64,000 bases of DNA, taken from assembly GCF_001894805.1 (NCBI RefSeq), contig NZ_BCWX01000002.1, positions 124,001-188,000 on the forward strand, written 5' to 3'. The position numbers and the translations under genes are program-made. The DNA comes from Rhodococcus globerulus NBRC 14531 (GTDB lineage: Bacteria > Actinomycetota > Actinomycetes > Mycobacteriales > Mycobacteriaceae). The notes beneath the pieces were generated by a model. The model worked only from the letters and a program-made list of their open reading frames with translations, was not told the origin of the DNA and searched no databases. Below are positions 29,090-37,907 of the stretch, piece after piece; positions within the stretch are counted from its first letter, which is position 1; each line of letters begins with the position of its first letter.

Positions 29090-30019
29090 TTATCGGCTGT
29101 TGCCGGTGTAGGGAATGGTCAAGCAGGACGGTGCGCTACGGCTCCCGATGAATCCGCTGATCGCGACGATCGCGATGACATACGGCAGCATGACGAGCAG
29201 TGCGTATGGAATGTCGATGCCGAGAGCGGGCAATGCAAACTGCAGTGCTTGTGCGATTCCGAAGAACACGCAGGCATAGACGATGCCGAGTATTCGCCAT
29301 CCGCCGGCGATGACGGCAACCACTGCGAGGTAGCCGAGGCCACCGGTCATGTTGTCGCTGAACGAATGAACTTCCGAGAGTGCAAGTTGCGAGCCGGCAA
29401 GGCCGCCCGCGGCAGCAGCAAGAAGGACACACAGATATCGAACGCGTCGTACCGGTAGTCCGGTCCAATCGGCCGAGAGTGCGTCCTCGCCGATAGCGTC
29501 GATGGTCAGACCGGGCACAGTCCGTTTGGAGAACAGAACGGCCATGGCAACGACGAGTGCGATGCAGAGATATCCGAGCAGGGTCTGGCCGAACAAGGTG
29601 GGCCCGATAAAAGGTATGTCACTGAGTACGGGGATATCGACGCTGTGGAATCCGTCGATCGATTGACCTTTTCCGTCGGACAGGAGTACTCGGGATCCGA
29701 AGGTTGTCAGACCCAAGGCGAGAGCATTTCCGGCGACTCCGATGACGATCTGATCTGCGCGTAGGTGAACGCTTAGATGAGCCTGTGCGATGCCGAAAAC
29801 GGTGGCCGCGATGACTCCGGCCACCACACCGAGGACGGGGGAGCCGGTGGTAACAGTCGCAAGAACGCTCGCGAAGGCGCCGGTCAGCATCATTCCCTCC
29901 ATGCTGAGGTTGAGTACACCGGCACGTTCACTGATCGATTCGCCGCTTGCCGCAACCAACAAGGGAATGGCGAAGCTGACTCCGCTGGTAACGATTCCGG
30001 TGATCACTGCAGTACTCAT
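29090..30019 (-). CDS. Nucleoside-type ABC importer permease (NupQ/BmpC-like)
   Basis: 309 aa from ATG 30019 (MSTAVITGIVTSGVSFAIPLL), about nine hydrophobic segments. LVAASGESISERAGVLNLSMEGMMLTGAFA is the diagnostic opening of the BMP/nucleoside importer permease family, and GYLAVVAVIAGGWRILGIVYACVFFG is the typical late segment. The start overlaps the stop of the other permease gene (ATGA). One half of a heterodimeric membrane channel. Confidence 0.9.
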   Translation of the reverse strand: MSTAVITGIVTSGVSFAIPLLVAASGESISERAGVLNLSMEGMMLTGAFASVLATVTTGSPVLGVVAGVIAATVFGIAQAHLSVHLRADQIVIGVAGNALALGLTTFGSRVLLSDGKGQSIDGFHSVDIPVLSDIPFIGPTLFGQTLLGYLCIALVVAMAVLFSKRTVPGLTIDAIGEDALSADWTGLPVRRVRYLCVLLAAAAGGLAGSQLALSEVHSFSDNMTGGLGYLAVVAVIAGGWRILGIVYACVFFGIAQALQFALPALGIDIPYALLVMLPYVIAIVAISGFIGSRSAPSCLTIPYTGNSR

Positions 30020-31092
30020 ACCGATACAACTTCCTGGCTCGGTGCGGGCTTTCTCGTGCGCACGGCGGACGTCGTGGTCCACAGTGCGCTGCCTGCGATG
30101 AGGATGATGAGAACGGATTCGACGACTGACACGGTTGCCGCGGGAACACCCACTGCCAGTTGGAGATTGATGCCACCCGAGACGAGGAATCCGAGAAGTA
30201 GGGAAACAGCCGCGACTGCCGTCATGGACCCGCGGGCGAGCAAGCCGACAACAAGTCCGGTGAACCCCAATCCGGACGAGAAACCTTCGGCTAAAACGAA
30301 AGGTGCGGTGGCGACAATCATGCCCCCGGCGACTCCGGAAAAGGCCCCAGCGGCAGTCAGACTCAGGAATCGGGTTCGATCGACGGAGATTCCGAGACGG
30401 TGAGAAGCTTTCTGCGACAAGCCGACCGATTGCAGCTTCAGTCCGATAGCGCTGCGCTGGAGCAGGACTCCCACTGCGACGACTGCGACGAGTGCGATGA
30501 GCAGTGCGATGGTTGCGGGTGACTTGTGCAAGCCGAGTAGTGCAAGCTGGCCGGATTCTTTCAGCGGCTCGGACTGTGGAAGGGTCTCGGACGAAGTCAC
30601 GGGCTGGCGCAGTAGCGCAGGTTCGTGAACAACGAGTACGACGGCCGCGAGACCCACGAAGTTGAGGAGGAGGGTCGTGATGATTTCGCTGGTACCGCGC
30701 CGAACCTTCAGGTACGCAGCGATCGACGCCCAGAATGCCCCACCGGCGGCAGCGGACGCCAGTACCAGGACGATGCCCAGTCCGGCCGGAACTCCCTCCG
30801 GAAGCGACACACCGACGGCTGTCGCGCAGATGCCTCCCAAGGCCATCTGGCCTTCGCCGCCAACATTGACCAAACCCGCCCGGTAGGCGATGGTGAAGCC
30901 CGCTGCGATGAGCATGAGCAGTGCTGCGTTGTTCAAGGACGTGCCGATGGCGAAGGGTGTCCCGAACATGCCGTCGAAAAGCGCTTCAGTGGTCTCGGCC
31001 GGGCCGGCACCGGCGGCCGCGGCGAGAAGGAGGCCGATCAGTGCGGCAATCGCGAGGGCGGCCGATCCGATGACCAGTGGGTGTCGTCTCAC
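30016..31092 (-). CDS. Nucleoside-type ABC importer permease (NupP/BmpB-like)
   Basis: 358 aa with about nine hydrophobic segments. It contains LLMLIAAGFTIAYRAGLVNVGGEGQMALGGICA, the companion signature of this importer family, and RRGTSEIITTLLLNFVGLA, the cytoplasmic loop that meets the ATPase. C-terminus in the cytoplasm (VRTRKPAPSQEV). Overlaps its neighbours on both sides by four bases, so the ATPase and both permeases are translated as a coupled set. Confidence 0.9.
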   Translation of the reverse strand: MRRHPLVIGSAALAIAALIGLLLAAAAGAGPAETTEALFDGMFGTPFAIGTSLNNAALLMLIAAGFTIAYRAGLVNVGGEGQMALGGICATAVGVSLPEGVPAGLGIVLVLASAAAGGAFWASIAAYLKVRRGTSEIITTLLLNFVGLAAVVLVVHEPALLRQPVTSSETLPQSEPLKESGQLALLGLHKSPATIALLIALVAVVAVGVLLQRSAIGLKLQSVGLSQKASHRLGISVDRTRFLSLTAAGAFSGVAGGMIVATAPFVLAEGFSSGLGFTGLVVGLLARGSMTAVAAVSLLLGFLVSGGINLQLAVGVPAATVSVVESVLIILIAGSALWTTTSAVRTRKPAPSQEVVSV

Positions 31093-32591
31093 GCTGCCAC
31101 TCCCATCATCAGTTCGGTGATCTTGTTCTGTGCAGCAGCAGAATTCGCATCAATCGGTCCCAGCAACTGCCCGCGGTAGGCCACGAAGATCCGGTCGCAC
31201 ACAGCCATCAGTTCGTCCAATTCGCTGGAGATGACAAGCACGGCAGTCCCGGCGTCGGCGACCCGGCGGAGTCTGTCGAGCACAAAGCTGACTGCGCCGA
31301 TATCGAGACCACGGGTCGGTTGCGCTGCGACCACCGCTGCGAGCCCGTCGATCGAGAGTTCGCGGGCGAGTACAACTTTCTGCTGATTACCCCCGGACAA
31401 CGAGTGCATCGGGGCGCCAGGGCCATCGGCGCGGATGGAGTATTCGTCGATCGCACTTGCCGTTCGGGCAGCCATCTTGGCGCGGTCGAGCAGTCCGAAC
31501 CGCGTGTAATCCTTCAACCGGCCGAGAAGCAGGTTGTCGGTGACTGTCAACTCCGAGACGATCCCCTCAGCGTGTCGATCTTCGGGGACCACCCCGAGGC
31601 CGATCCTGGTTCGTGCTGCGGGGTCGAGACCCGTGATGTCCACCGCGTCGAGAAGGATTTTCCCGGTGTCTGCCGTTATTGCGCCGGAGAGGATCGAAGC
31701 CAACTCGCTCTGGCCGTTACCCTCGACGCCCGCGATACCGACGATTTCACCTCGATACACGGTCAGGTCGACACCGGTGAGTGCTTCGCTTCGATCCGGG
31801 CGCGTGAACGAGATGTTGGCGAGTGTCAGTCCGGGCTCGCGCGAAGCGGGGCGCCTGACCACCCGGGCGTGGGAGAGGGGCGCAGCAGAACCCACCATGT
31901 CGGTGAGAAGGTCGGAAATCGATGTATCCGTGAGAAGCCCACCGCCACTGACTTTTCCGCCGCGCAGTACCGTTGCCGCGTCGGCTGCGCGGGCGACCTC
32001 ACCGAGTTTGTGCGTGATGAGTACGACTGATGTGCCGGCCGCGGCCAGTGCATGGCATGTTCCGATCAGTGAATCGATTTCACCGGGGTCGAGGACAGCA
32101 GTCGGTTCGTCGAGTAGCACCAGCTCGGGATCTCGTAGCAGAGCTTTGACAATTTCCACTTTCTGGCGAGATCCGACGGGCAGGTCGGACGTCAACGCGT
32201 CGAGGTCGACGGTCAAGCCGTACTGCTGTGAGATGACGTCGAGCTTGGCGGTCAGCGCATCGACCGGAAGGCGAAAACCTTTGGTGCCGAGCAGGAGATT
32301 CTCACGGACGGTCATGGTCGGAATCAGGGAAAAGTGTTGATGGACCATCGCAATTCCCGCAGCTATGGCGTCGGCGGGGGACTGCGGCGTATAAGTACGG
32401 CCGTTGAGTGTCATCGTGCCTGATGACGGTGTCGTGGAGCCGAAGACGATGTTGCACAGCGTCGACTTTCCCGCGCCGTTCTCGCCGAGGATGCAGTGCA
32501 CCGAGCCCGGGGCGACGGTCATCGTGACATCGGTCAACGCGGATACCGATCCGAAACGCTTGCCAACGCCGTTCAGTGTCAGTGTGGCCAT
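31089..32591 (-). CDS. Sugar/nucleoside ABC importer ATPase with two cassettes
   Basis: 500 aa, RbsA/NupO type: two ABC domains in one chain. The first Walker A is intact (LGENGAGKSTLCNIVFG near residue 34) and DEPTAVLDPGEI follows. The second is degenerate at the P-loop (AGVEGNGQSELASIL), as usual in this family, but has a full signature LSGGNQQKVVLAREL. It drives uptake through the two permeases. It starts 3 bp after the lipoprotein gene stops. Confidence 0.92.
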   Translation of the reverse strand: MATLTLNGVGKRFGSVSALTDVTMTVAPGSVHCILGENGAGKSTLCNIVFGSTTPSSGTMTLNGRTYTPQSPADAIAAGIAMVHQHFSLIPTMTVRENLLLGTKGFRLPVDALTAKLDVISQQYGLTVDLDALTSDLPVGSRQKVEIVKALLRDPELVLLDEPTAVLDPGEIDSLIGTCHALAAAGTSVVLITHKLGEVARAADAATVLRGGKVSGGGLLTDTSISDLLTDMVGSAAPLSHARVVRRPASREPGLTLANISFTRPDRSEALTGVDLTVYRGEIVGIAGVEGNGQSELASILSGAITADTGKILLDAVDITGLDPAARTRIGLGVVPEDRHAEGIVSELTVTDNLLLGRLKDYTRFGLLDRAKMAARTASAIDEYSIRADGPGAPMHSLSGGNQQKVVLARELSIDGLAAVVAAQPTRGLDIGAVSFVLDRLRRVADAGTAVLVISSELDELMAVCDRIFVAYRGQLLGPIDANSAAAQNKITELMMGVAA

Positions 32592-32594
32592 TGG

Positions 32595-33572
32595 TCAGTA
32601 CAACTTCACGGTGCCATCGGCCACGGTTGCCTTGGCCTTCGTCAACGCGGCCGCGACTGCGGGGTCGCTGCTGCACAGCACGTAGTCGGTGCCGCCCTTG
32701 TCGGAAGTGAGTCCGAAGGGAACCTGTTCGGCGGCCCACGTGCCGTCGAGTGTCGAGGACACCGCGTATTCGATTTCGGTTCCGATGTCGGTGCGGACGT
32801 AGCCGAGATAGGTGGGATCGCTGCAGTCGCCGGGGATGGGTCCACCGCTCATGGTGCCGCCGGCTTCGCGGGCAGCCTGCTGCAATCCCTGCTTACCGAG
32901 GTTGACGATCTGTCCGAGAACGTCAGCGCCACCGGAAAATTCGGCGCTGGCAGCTTGCTTGGCCTTGGCTGGGTCGTTGAAGTCGCCGACATATTGTGGG
33001 CTGAGGACTCGAATATCCGGGCGCGTCAGTGTGGCTCCGGATTGGAATGCCGATGCTGCGTTGACAATTGCGGGGAGTTCCACGCCACCGACAAATCCGA
33101 CGGTGCCGGTCTTGGACACGCTCGCAGCAACTGCGCCGGAAAGGAATTCGGCTTCGGCCTGCTGGGGGTCGTAGTAGGCCAGATTGTCGAGCGGAACTGC
33201 ATCGGCCGGGCCGCCGATTTCGACGAACTTGACGTCGGGGAACTGTGCGGCGATTTTTCGGACGTCGGCGTCGGTTTGGCCGCCGACGGAGATGACCAGG
33301 TCGTTTGTCGACGCGAATCGCTGGAGGGCTTGCTGGTAGTCCGCTGCGGCGACCTGCTCGACGTAGCTGGCGTCGATCCGGTCGCCGTACGTCTCGACCA
33401 TTCGCTGGTAGCCGAGGTAGCCGGACTCCATGAAGCCTGTATCCGAGATCGAACCGGGAAAGAAGACGCCGACGGAGAGGGCGTCACTCGACGGTTCGGA
33501 GTCGGCTGAACTGCAGGAAGTCAAGGTCAATGCGGTGGCTGCGACTGCTGCGAGTGCGAGAGGAAGTTTCAT
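32595..33572 (-). CDS. BMP family substrate-binding lipoprotein
   Basis: 325 aa. N-terminal signal peptide MKLPLALAAVAATALTLTSC with a lipobox (LTSC), so it is anchored outside the membrane. The mature part has the BMP (PnrA-like) layout: SVGVFFPGSISDTGFMESGYLGYQRM, VISVGGQTDADVRKIAAQFPDVKFVEIGG, VGFVGGVELPAIV. BMP proteins bind purine nucleosides in studied cases; the ligand here is inferred. ATG 33572 has AGGAG six bases upstream; a longer frame start is in the operator region. First gene of a six-gene importer/enzyme operon, divergent from a GntR regulator. Confidence 0.92.
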   Translation of the reverse strand: MKLPLALAAVAATALTLTSCSSADSEPSSDALSVGVFFPGSISDTGFMESGYLGYQRMVETYGDRIDASYVEQVAAADYQQALQRFASTNDLVISVGGQTDADVRKIAAQFPDVKFVEIGGPADAVPLDNLAYYDPQQAEAEFLSGAVAASVSKTGTVGFVGGVELPAIVNAASAFQSGATLTRPDIRVLSPQYVGDFNDPAKAKQAASAEFSGGADVLGQIVNLGKQGLQQAAREAGGTMSGGPIPGDCSDPTYLGYVRTDIGTEIEYAVSSTLDGTWAAEQVPFGLTSDKGGTDYVLCSSDPAVAAALTKAKATVADGTVKLY

Positions 33573-33597
33573 CGGGTTCTCCTGAGTTCGTTCGAGC

Positions 33598-33619
33598 ACT
33601 TAGCGGTATACCGTTAAGT
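33598..33619. promoter_or_regulatory. Palindromic operator for the GntR/BMP divergent region
   Basis: A 22-bp inverted repeat, ACTTAGCGGTA joined to TACCGTTAAGT, with a single mismatched pair and the core CGGTATACCG. It lies 26 bp before the lipoprotein ATG and overlaps a likely minus-strand -10 (TATACC). A weaker related CGGT-GTT-ACCG sits at 33646-33656. GGTATACC-type cores are usual for FCD-class GntR proteins. Confidence 0.65.
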
Positions 33620-33742
33620 AGAAGAATGGAGGACCCGTATTTCGTCGGTGTTACCGATACGTAAGGGACTGCACACCGCGTCCCGGGGGATCGTGCACCG
33701 CTACGCTCAACTCGAGTGCAGAAGAAGATCGAAGGAGTGCCC

Positions 33743-34465
33743 GTGTCGACAGAAGTTCCGGTGGATACTCGAAAATCATTGCGAGACATCGCCTATGACG
33801 AGATTCGTGGCCGCATCGTCAATTTGGTGCTGGCTCCGGGCGCTCGACTGATCGAACGCGATCTGGCTGCTGAATTGAATGTCTCCCGCATCCCGCTGCG
33901 CGAGGCGCTCTCACTGCTGCAACAGGATGGACTTGTTGTCCTGGTGCCGAGGCAGGGAGCGATTGTCTCTCCGTTTACCGTCGACGACGTGCGGGACCTC
34001 TTCGATGTTCGCGAGAGTCTCGAAGTGCTGGCAGCGAGGCTGGCCGCTGAACGCGCGGACGCCGACTCGCTGAATGCGCTTTCTGCCCAGCTCGAAACAG
34101 CGCGGGCGGCAACCGCATTGAACGACAAGCCGGCGATTGCCGCGGCAAACGCACGGTTCCACTCGATGATTGTCGAGATGTCGGCGAACCCGCTGCTCGA
34201 GTCGTTGCTCAGGCCACTCGAGGCGCGCGTCCAGTGGCTGTTTCATCTCACCAAAGACCGTGATCCCGGACAACAGTGCGCCGAACACGAACACCTCTAT
34301 GCGGCGATAGCCGAGCGCGATCCGGATCGCGCTGCTGCATCTGCATTTTCACACGTCCATTCCGGTCGGGAAATGAGCTTGCACCTCGCGTCGATCTGGG
34401 CCGAGCGCAGCATCGATCCCGTCGAAGCGACAAAGACTCGACGCCGCGGCCGCCTTCGAAGCTGA
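33743..34465 (+). CDS. GntR family transcriptional regulator, FCD (FadR-type) class
   Basis: 240 aa. Winged helix at about 10-75 (SLRDIAYDEIRGRIVNLVLAPGARL, ELNVSRIPLREALSLLQQDGLVVLVPRQGAIV), then an all-helical FCD ligand domain (DVRDLFDVRESLEVLAARLAA...FHSMIVEMSANPLLESL...AEHEHLYAAIAERDPDRA). GTG 33743 is chosen because AGGAG lies five bases upstream. Divergent from the BMP importer operon with a palindrome between; the simplest reading is ligand-relieved repression of that operon. Confidence 0.9.
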   Translation: MSTEVPVDTRKSLRDIAYDEIRGRIVNLVLAPGARLIERDLAAELNVSRIPLREALSLLQQDGLVVLVPRQGAIVSPFTVDDVRDLFDVRESLEVLAARLAAERADADSLNALSAQLETARAATALNDKPAIAAANARFHSMIVEMSANPLLESLLRPLEARVQWLFHLTKDRDPGQQCAEHEHLYAAIAERDPDRAAASAFSHVHSGREMSLHLASIWAERSIDPVEATKTRRRGRLRS

Positions 34466-34482
34466 GGTGCCTGCGCCTGCCT

Positions 34483-35586
34483 TCAGAATGCGCGGGCGTA
34501 CTGCGACGGAACTCGCGGTCCTACTTCGGCATTCAGCTCACGTGCGGCGCGCCGTGCCCAGTAGGGATCACGCAGGAGTTCGCGTCCCAACAGCACGGCC
34601 ACCGCACTGCCGTCCTCGACGATCTTCTCTGCCTGCTCGGGTTCGGTGATCAGTCCGACTGCCGCTGCGGGAACCAGGGATTCGTTCTGGATCCGGCGGG
34701 CGAAGGGAACCTGGTAGCCGGGCTCGACCGGGATCTGTACACCCGGCGAATTACCGCCAGTGGACACGTCGACGAGGTCGACGCCGTAGTCGGTGAGGAT
34801 GTTGGCAAGTGACACAGTCTGATCCGCAGTCCAACTGCCGACCTCGAGCCCACGCTCCTCGCTGACCCAGTCCGTGGCTGACACACGGACGAACAGGGGC
34901 AACTCGGCGGGCCACACTTCTCGAACCGCCGTGAGGATTTCGAGGAGGAAGCGGATGCGGTTCTCGAAACTGCCGCCGTAGTGATCCGTTCGCTTGTTAC
35001 TGAGCGGGGAGAGGAACTGGTGGATCAGGTATCCGTGCGCCGCGTGAATTTCGACGACCTTGAACTCCGCCTGAAGCGCGCGGGTGGCTGCCGCCGCGAA
35101 GTCGGCGACGATGCCGGCAATCGCATCTGTTGTCAGTTCCGCGGGCGTTAGGTAATCACCGAATGCCACGGCGCTCGGGGCGACGGTCGTCCAGGACAGG
35201 CGGTCTTCCTGGTCGAGCGATCTACCGCCACGCCACGGAACCTTCGTCGACGCCTTGCGGCCGGCGTGCGCCAGCTGAATTCCGGGCACCGCTCCGAAGT
35301 ACGCGAGCTGCGCGTTGATCTCGGCAAACGCGCGAGCCTGCCGCTCGTTCCAGATACCGAGATCGGCGGGGCTGATTCGTCCTTCCGGGCTCACAGCGGT
35401 CGCCTCGGTGAGGATCAGGCCGACACCACCGATAGCTCGGCTCGCCAGATGCGTTCGATGCCATTCGTTGGGCACTCCCACCTGATCGCCGATGACATCA
35501 GCGGAGTACTGGCACATCGGTGCCATCCACACGCGGTTGGGAATGGTGACGCCGCGCAAGGTGAGAGGTTCGAACAGCACGCTCAC
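34483..35586 (-). CDS. NADH:flavin oxidoreductase, old yellow enzyme family (YqjM-like)
   Basis: 367 aa from GTG 35586, which has AGGAG about seven bases upstream; the longer open frame runs through the proA leader. TIM-barrel FMN enzyme: LFEPLTLRGVTIPNRVWMAPMCQYS, active-site-region Cys in MAPMCQYS as in thermophilic-like OYEs, IQLAHAGRKAS, and HAAHGYLIHQFLSPLSNKRTDHYGGSFENR with the His pair that binds the substrate. Reduces activated alkenes with NADPH; natural substrate unknown. It is the last gene of the accessory block and is divergent from proA. Confidence 0.93.
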   Translation of the reverse strand: MSVLFEPLTLRGVTIPNRVWMAPMCQYSADVIGDQVGVPNEWHRTHLASRAIGGVGLILTEATAVSPEGRISPADLGIWNERQARAFAEINAQLAYFGAVPGIQLAHAGRKASTKVPWRGGRSLDQEDRLSWTTVAPSAVAFGDYLTPAELTTDAIAGIVADFAAAATRALQAEFKVVEIHAAHGYLIHQFLSPLSNKRTDHYGGSFENRIRFLLEILTAVREVWPAELPLFVRVSATDWVSEERGLEVGSWTADQTVSLANILTDYGVDLVDVSTGGNSPGVQIPVEPGYQVPFARRIQNESLVPAAAVGLITEPEQAEKIVEDGSAVAVLLGRELLRDPYWARRAARELNAEVGPRVPSQYARAF

Positions 35587-35709
35587 GGAGTAACTCCTGA
35601 CTCGGGGAAGGGGAGGATCACCCGAAGGTGGTCGATCCCGTGCAACAGCGGTAACAGTCCGAATCATTCCCGAAAGGAACGCGTCGGAGCCAATGGCTAA
35701 TGTGTATTC

Positions 35710-36975
35710 ATGACTGCTGTAACTTCCACAGGCTCGGACACTCGCGACGTAGTGCACGAGGCTGCCCGCCGGGCGCGTAAGGCTTCGCGTGTCCTGGCGT
35801 TGCTGACCACAGCACAGAAGGACCGCGCGCTCCACGCCGCGGCCGACGCGGTTCTTGCCGCAAGTGATCAGATCCTGGCGGCAAATGCCGTCGATATCGA
35901 CACCGCGAAGGCTGCGGGTACCGAGGAATCGCTGCTTGATCGATTGCGTCTGACAGCGGATCGCATCGAAGGCATCGCTTCGGGTCTGCGTCAGGTTGCC
36001 GGACTACCCGACCCCATCGGTGAAGTGCTCCGCGGCTCCACACTGCCCAACGGCCTGGAACTGCGTCAGCAGCGCGTCCCGCTCGGTGTTGTCGGCATGG
36101 TGTACGAAGCTCGCCCCAATGTCACCGTCGACGCGTTCGGTCTGACCCTCAAGTCGGGAAATGCTGCACTGCTTCGCGGTTCGTCGTCGGCAGTCAAATC
36201 CAACGAAGCTCTTGTGGTCGCTCTTCGTGCGTCGTTGACTGCGCAGCAGCTCCCCGAAGACGCCGTTCAACTTCTGCCGAGCGCAGACCGGTCCACGGTG
36301 ACGCATCTGATTCAGGCCCGTGGTCTCGTGGACGTTGTCATCCCGCGCGGTGGCGCGGGCCTGATCAGTGCCGTCGTTCGTGATGCCACGGTCCCCACCA
36401 TCGAGACCGGTGTCGGAAACTGCCACGTCTACGTACACTCGGCTGCCGATCTGGTGATGGCCGAGAAGATTGTGCTCAACTCCAAGACCCGTCGGCCAAG
36501 CGTGTGCAACACCGCCGAGACGATCCTGGTCGACAAAGCCATTGCCGACACCGCGGTTCCCGCACTGCTTCAGGCGCTGCAGATGCATGACGTTGTTGTT
36601 CACGGCGATCTGCCCGGCCTCGTTCCGGCCACCGAGGACGACTGGTCGAACGAGTACCTCACGCTCGACGTCGCACTGAAGGTTGTTGCCGACCTGGACG
36701 AGGCAGTCGAGCACATCGACACGTACGGCACCGGCCACACCGAGGCCATCGTGACGTCGGATCTCTCGGCTGCCCGCGAGTTCACCGCGCGCGTCGACGC
36801 AGCAGCCGTCATGGTCAACGCATCAACTGCCTTCACCGACGGCGAGCAGTTCGGATTCGGAGCCGAGATCGGCATCTCGACGCAAAAACTTCACGCACGC
36901 GGCCCCATGGGGTTGCCGGAACTGACGTCCACCAAGTGGATCGTCTGGGGCGACGGACACACCCGACCCGCCTGA
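35710..36975 (+). CDS. proA: Gamma-glutamyl phosphate reductase
   Basis: Second step of proline synthesis, NADPH-dependent reduction of glutamyl-5-phosphate. 421 aa. Visible: [43 protein letters not shown], the catalytic Cys in [17 protein letters not shown] near residue 262, [36 protein letters not shown] 35710 is the natural start. The gene works with proB at 14.9 kb. No terminator was seen between it and the MoxR gene 41 bp downstream. Confidence 0.97.
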   Translation: MTAVTSTGSDTRDVVHEAARRARKASRVLALLTTAQKDRALHAAADAVLAASDQILAANAVDIDTAKAAGTEESLLDRLRLTADRIEGIASGLRQVAGLPDPIGEVLRGSTLPNGLELRQQRVPLGVVGMVYEARPNVTVDAFGLTLKSGNAALLRGSSSAVKSNEALVVALRASLTAQQLPEDAVQLLPSADRSTVTHLIQARGLVDVVIPRGGAGLISAVVRDATVPTIETGVGNCHVYVHSAADLVMAEKIVLNSKTRRPSVCNTAETILVDKAIADTAVPALLQALQMHDVVVHGDLPGLVPATEDDWSNEYLTLDVALKVVADLDEAVEHIDTYGTGHTEAIVTSDLSAAREFTARVDAAAVMVNASTAFTDGEQFGFGAEIGISTQKLHARGPMGLPELTSTKWIVWGDGHTRPA

Positions 36976-37016
36976 TCGTTCACCTGGACTTGCCCCACCC
37001 TTTTTAGGAGTTAACC

Positions 37017-37898
37017 GTGGACCGAGCTCTTCCCGATACAACACCGTTCTTCTCGAGCGTCGACGACGTCATCGAGCGTTTGGCCGAGACGGGTTACCTG
37101 TCCGACAAGGGCACTGCAACGGCGGTGTTTCTCGCCGACCGACTGGGCAAGCCCCTGCTCATCGAGGGACCGGCCGGTGTCGGTAAGACCGAGTTGGCGC
37201 GCGCGGTAGCCCAGACGACAGGCGCCGAGTTGGTGCGCCTGCAGTGCTACGAGGGCGTCGACGAGGCTCGTGCGCTGTACGAGTGGAACCACGCGAAGCA
37301 GATCCTGCGCATCCAGTCCGGCTCGGACCACAGCTGGGATTCCACCAAGGCTGATGTGTTCTCGGAGGAATTCCTTCTCGCGCGTCCACTGCTCAAGGCG
37401 ATTCGCCGCGAAGACCCGACAGTCCTGTTGATCGACGAGACCGACAAGGCCGACGTCGAGATCGAGGGACTGCTCCTCGAAGTTCTCAGCGACTTCGCGG
37501 TCACCATCCCGGAACTCGGAACCATCACCGCAACACGTAAGCCGTTCACGGTGCTGACGTCCAACGCCACCCGTGAGCTGTCCGAGGCACTCAAGCGTCG
37601 TTGCCTGTTCCTGCATCTCGATTTCCCCGATGCAGACCTCGAACGTCGCATTCTTGCCAGCCGTGTCCCCGAACTGCCCGAAGCCATTGCCGAGCAGCTG
37701 GTCAACACCATCCGCGTTCTGCGCGGCATGCAGCTCAAGAAGGTTCCCTCGGTGTCCGAAACCATCGACTGGGGTCGCACGCTCCTCGCCCTTGGCATGG
37801 ACACACTCGACGACGACGCCGTACGCGCAACACTCGGCGTCATCCTCAAGCACCAGTCCGATCAGGTGCGAGCCACCGCCGAACTTCGGCTGAACTGA
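37017..37898 (+). CDS. MoxR-type AAA+ ATPase
   Basis: 293 aa. Walker A IEGPAGVGKTELARAVAQ near residue 47, Walker B VLLIDETDKADVEIEGLLLEVL near 136, sensor 1 LTSNATRELSEALKRRCLFLHLDFP near 184. MoxR proteins are chaperone-like ATPases that work with a VWA-domain protein to assemble or activate a complex; the VWA partner follows 9 bp later. Start GTG 37017 has AGGAGTT upstream. The client is unknown. Confidence 0.9.
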   Translation: MDRALPDTTPFFSSVDDVIERLAETGYLSDKGTATAVFLADRLGKPLLIEGPAGVGKTELARAVAQTTGAELVRLQCYEGVDEARALYEWNHAKQILRIQSGSDHSWDSTKADVFSEEFLLARPLLKAIRREDPTVLLIDETDKADVEIEGLLLEVLSDFAVTIPELGTITATRKPFTVLTSNATRELSEALKRRCLFLHLDFPDADLERRILASRVPELPEAIAEQLVNTIRVLRGMQLKKVPSVSETIDWGRTLLALGMDTLDDDAVRATLGVILKHQSDQVRATAELRLN

Positions 37899-37907
37899 GG
37901 TCTGGTC

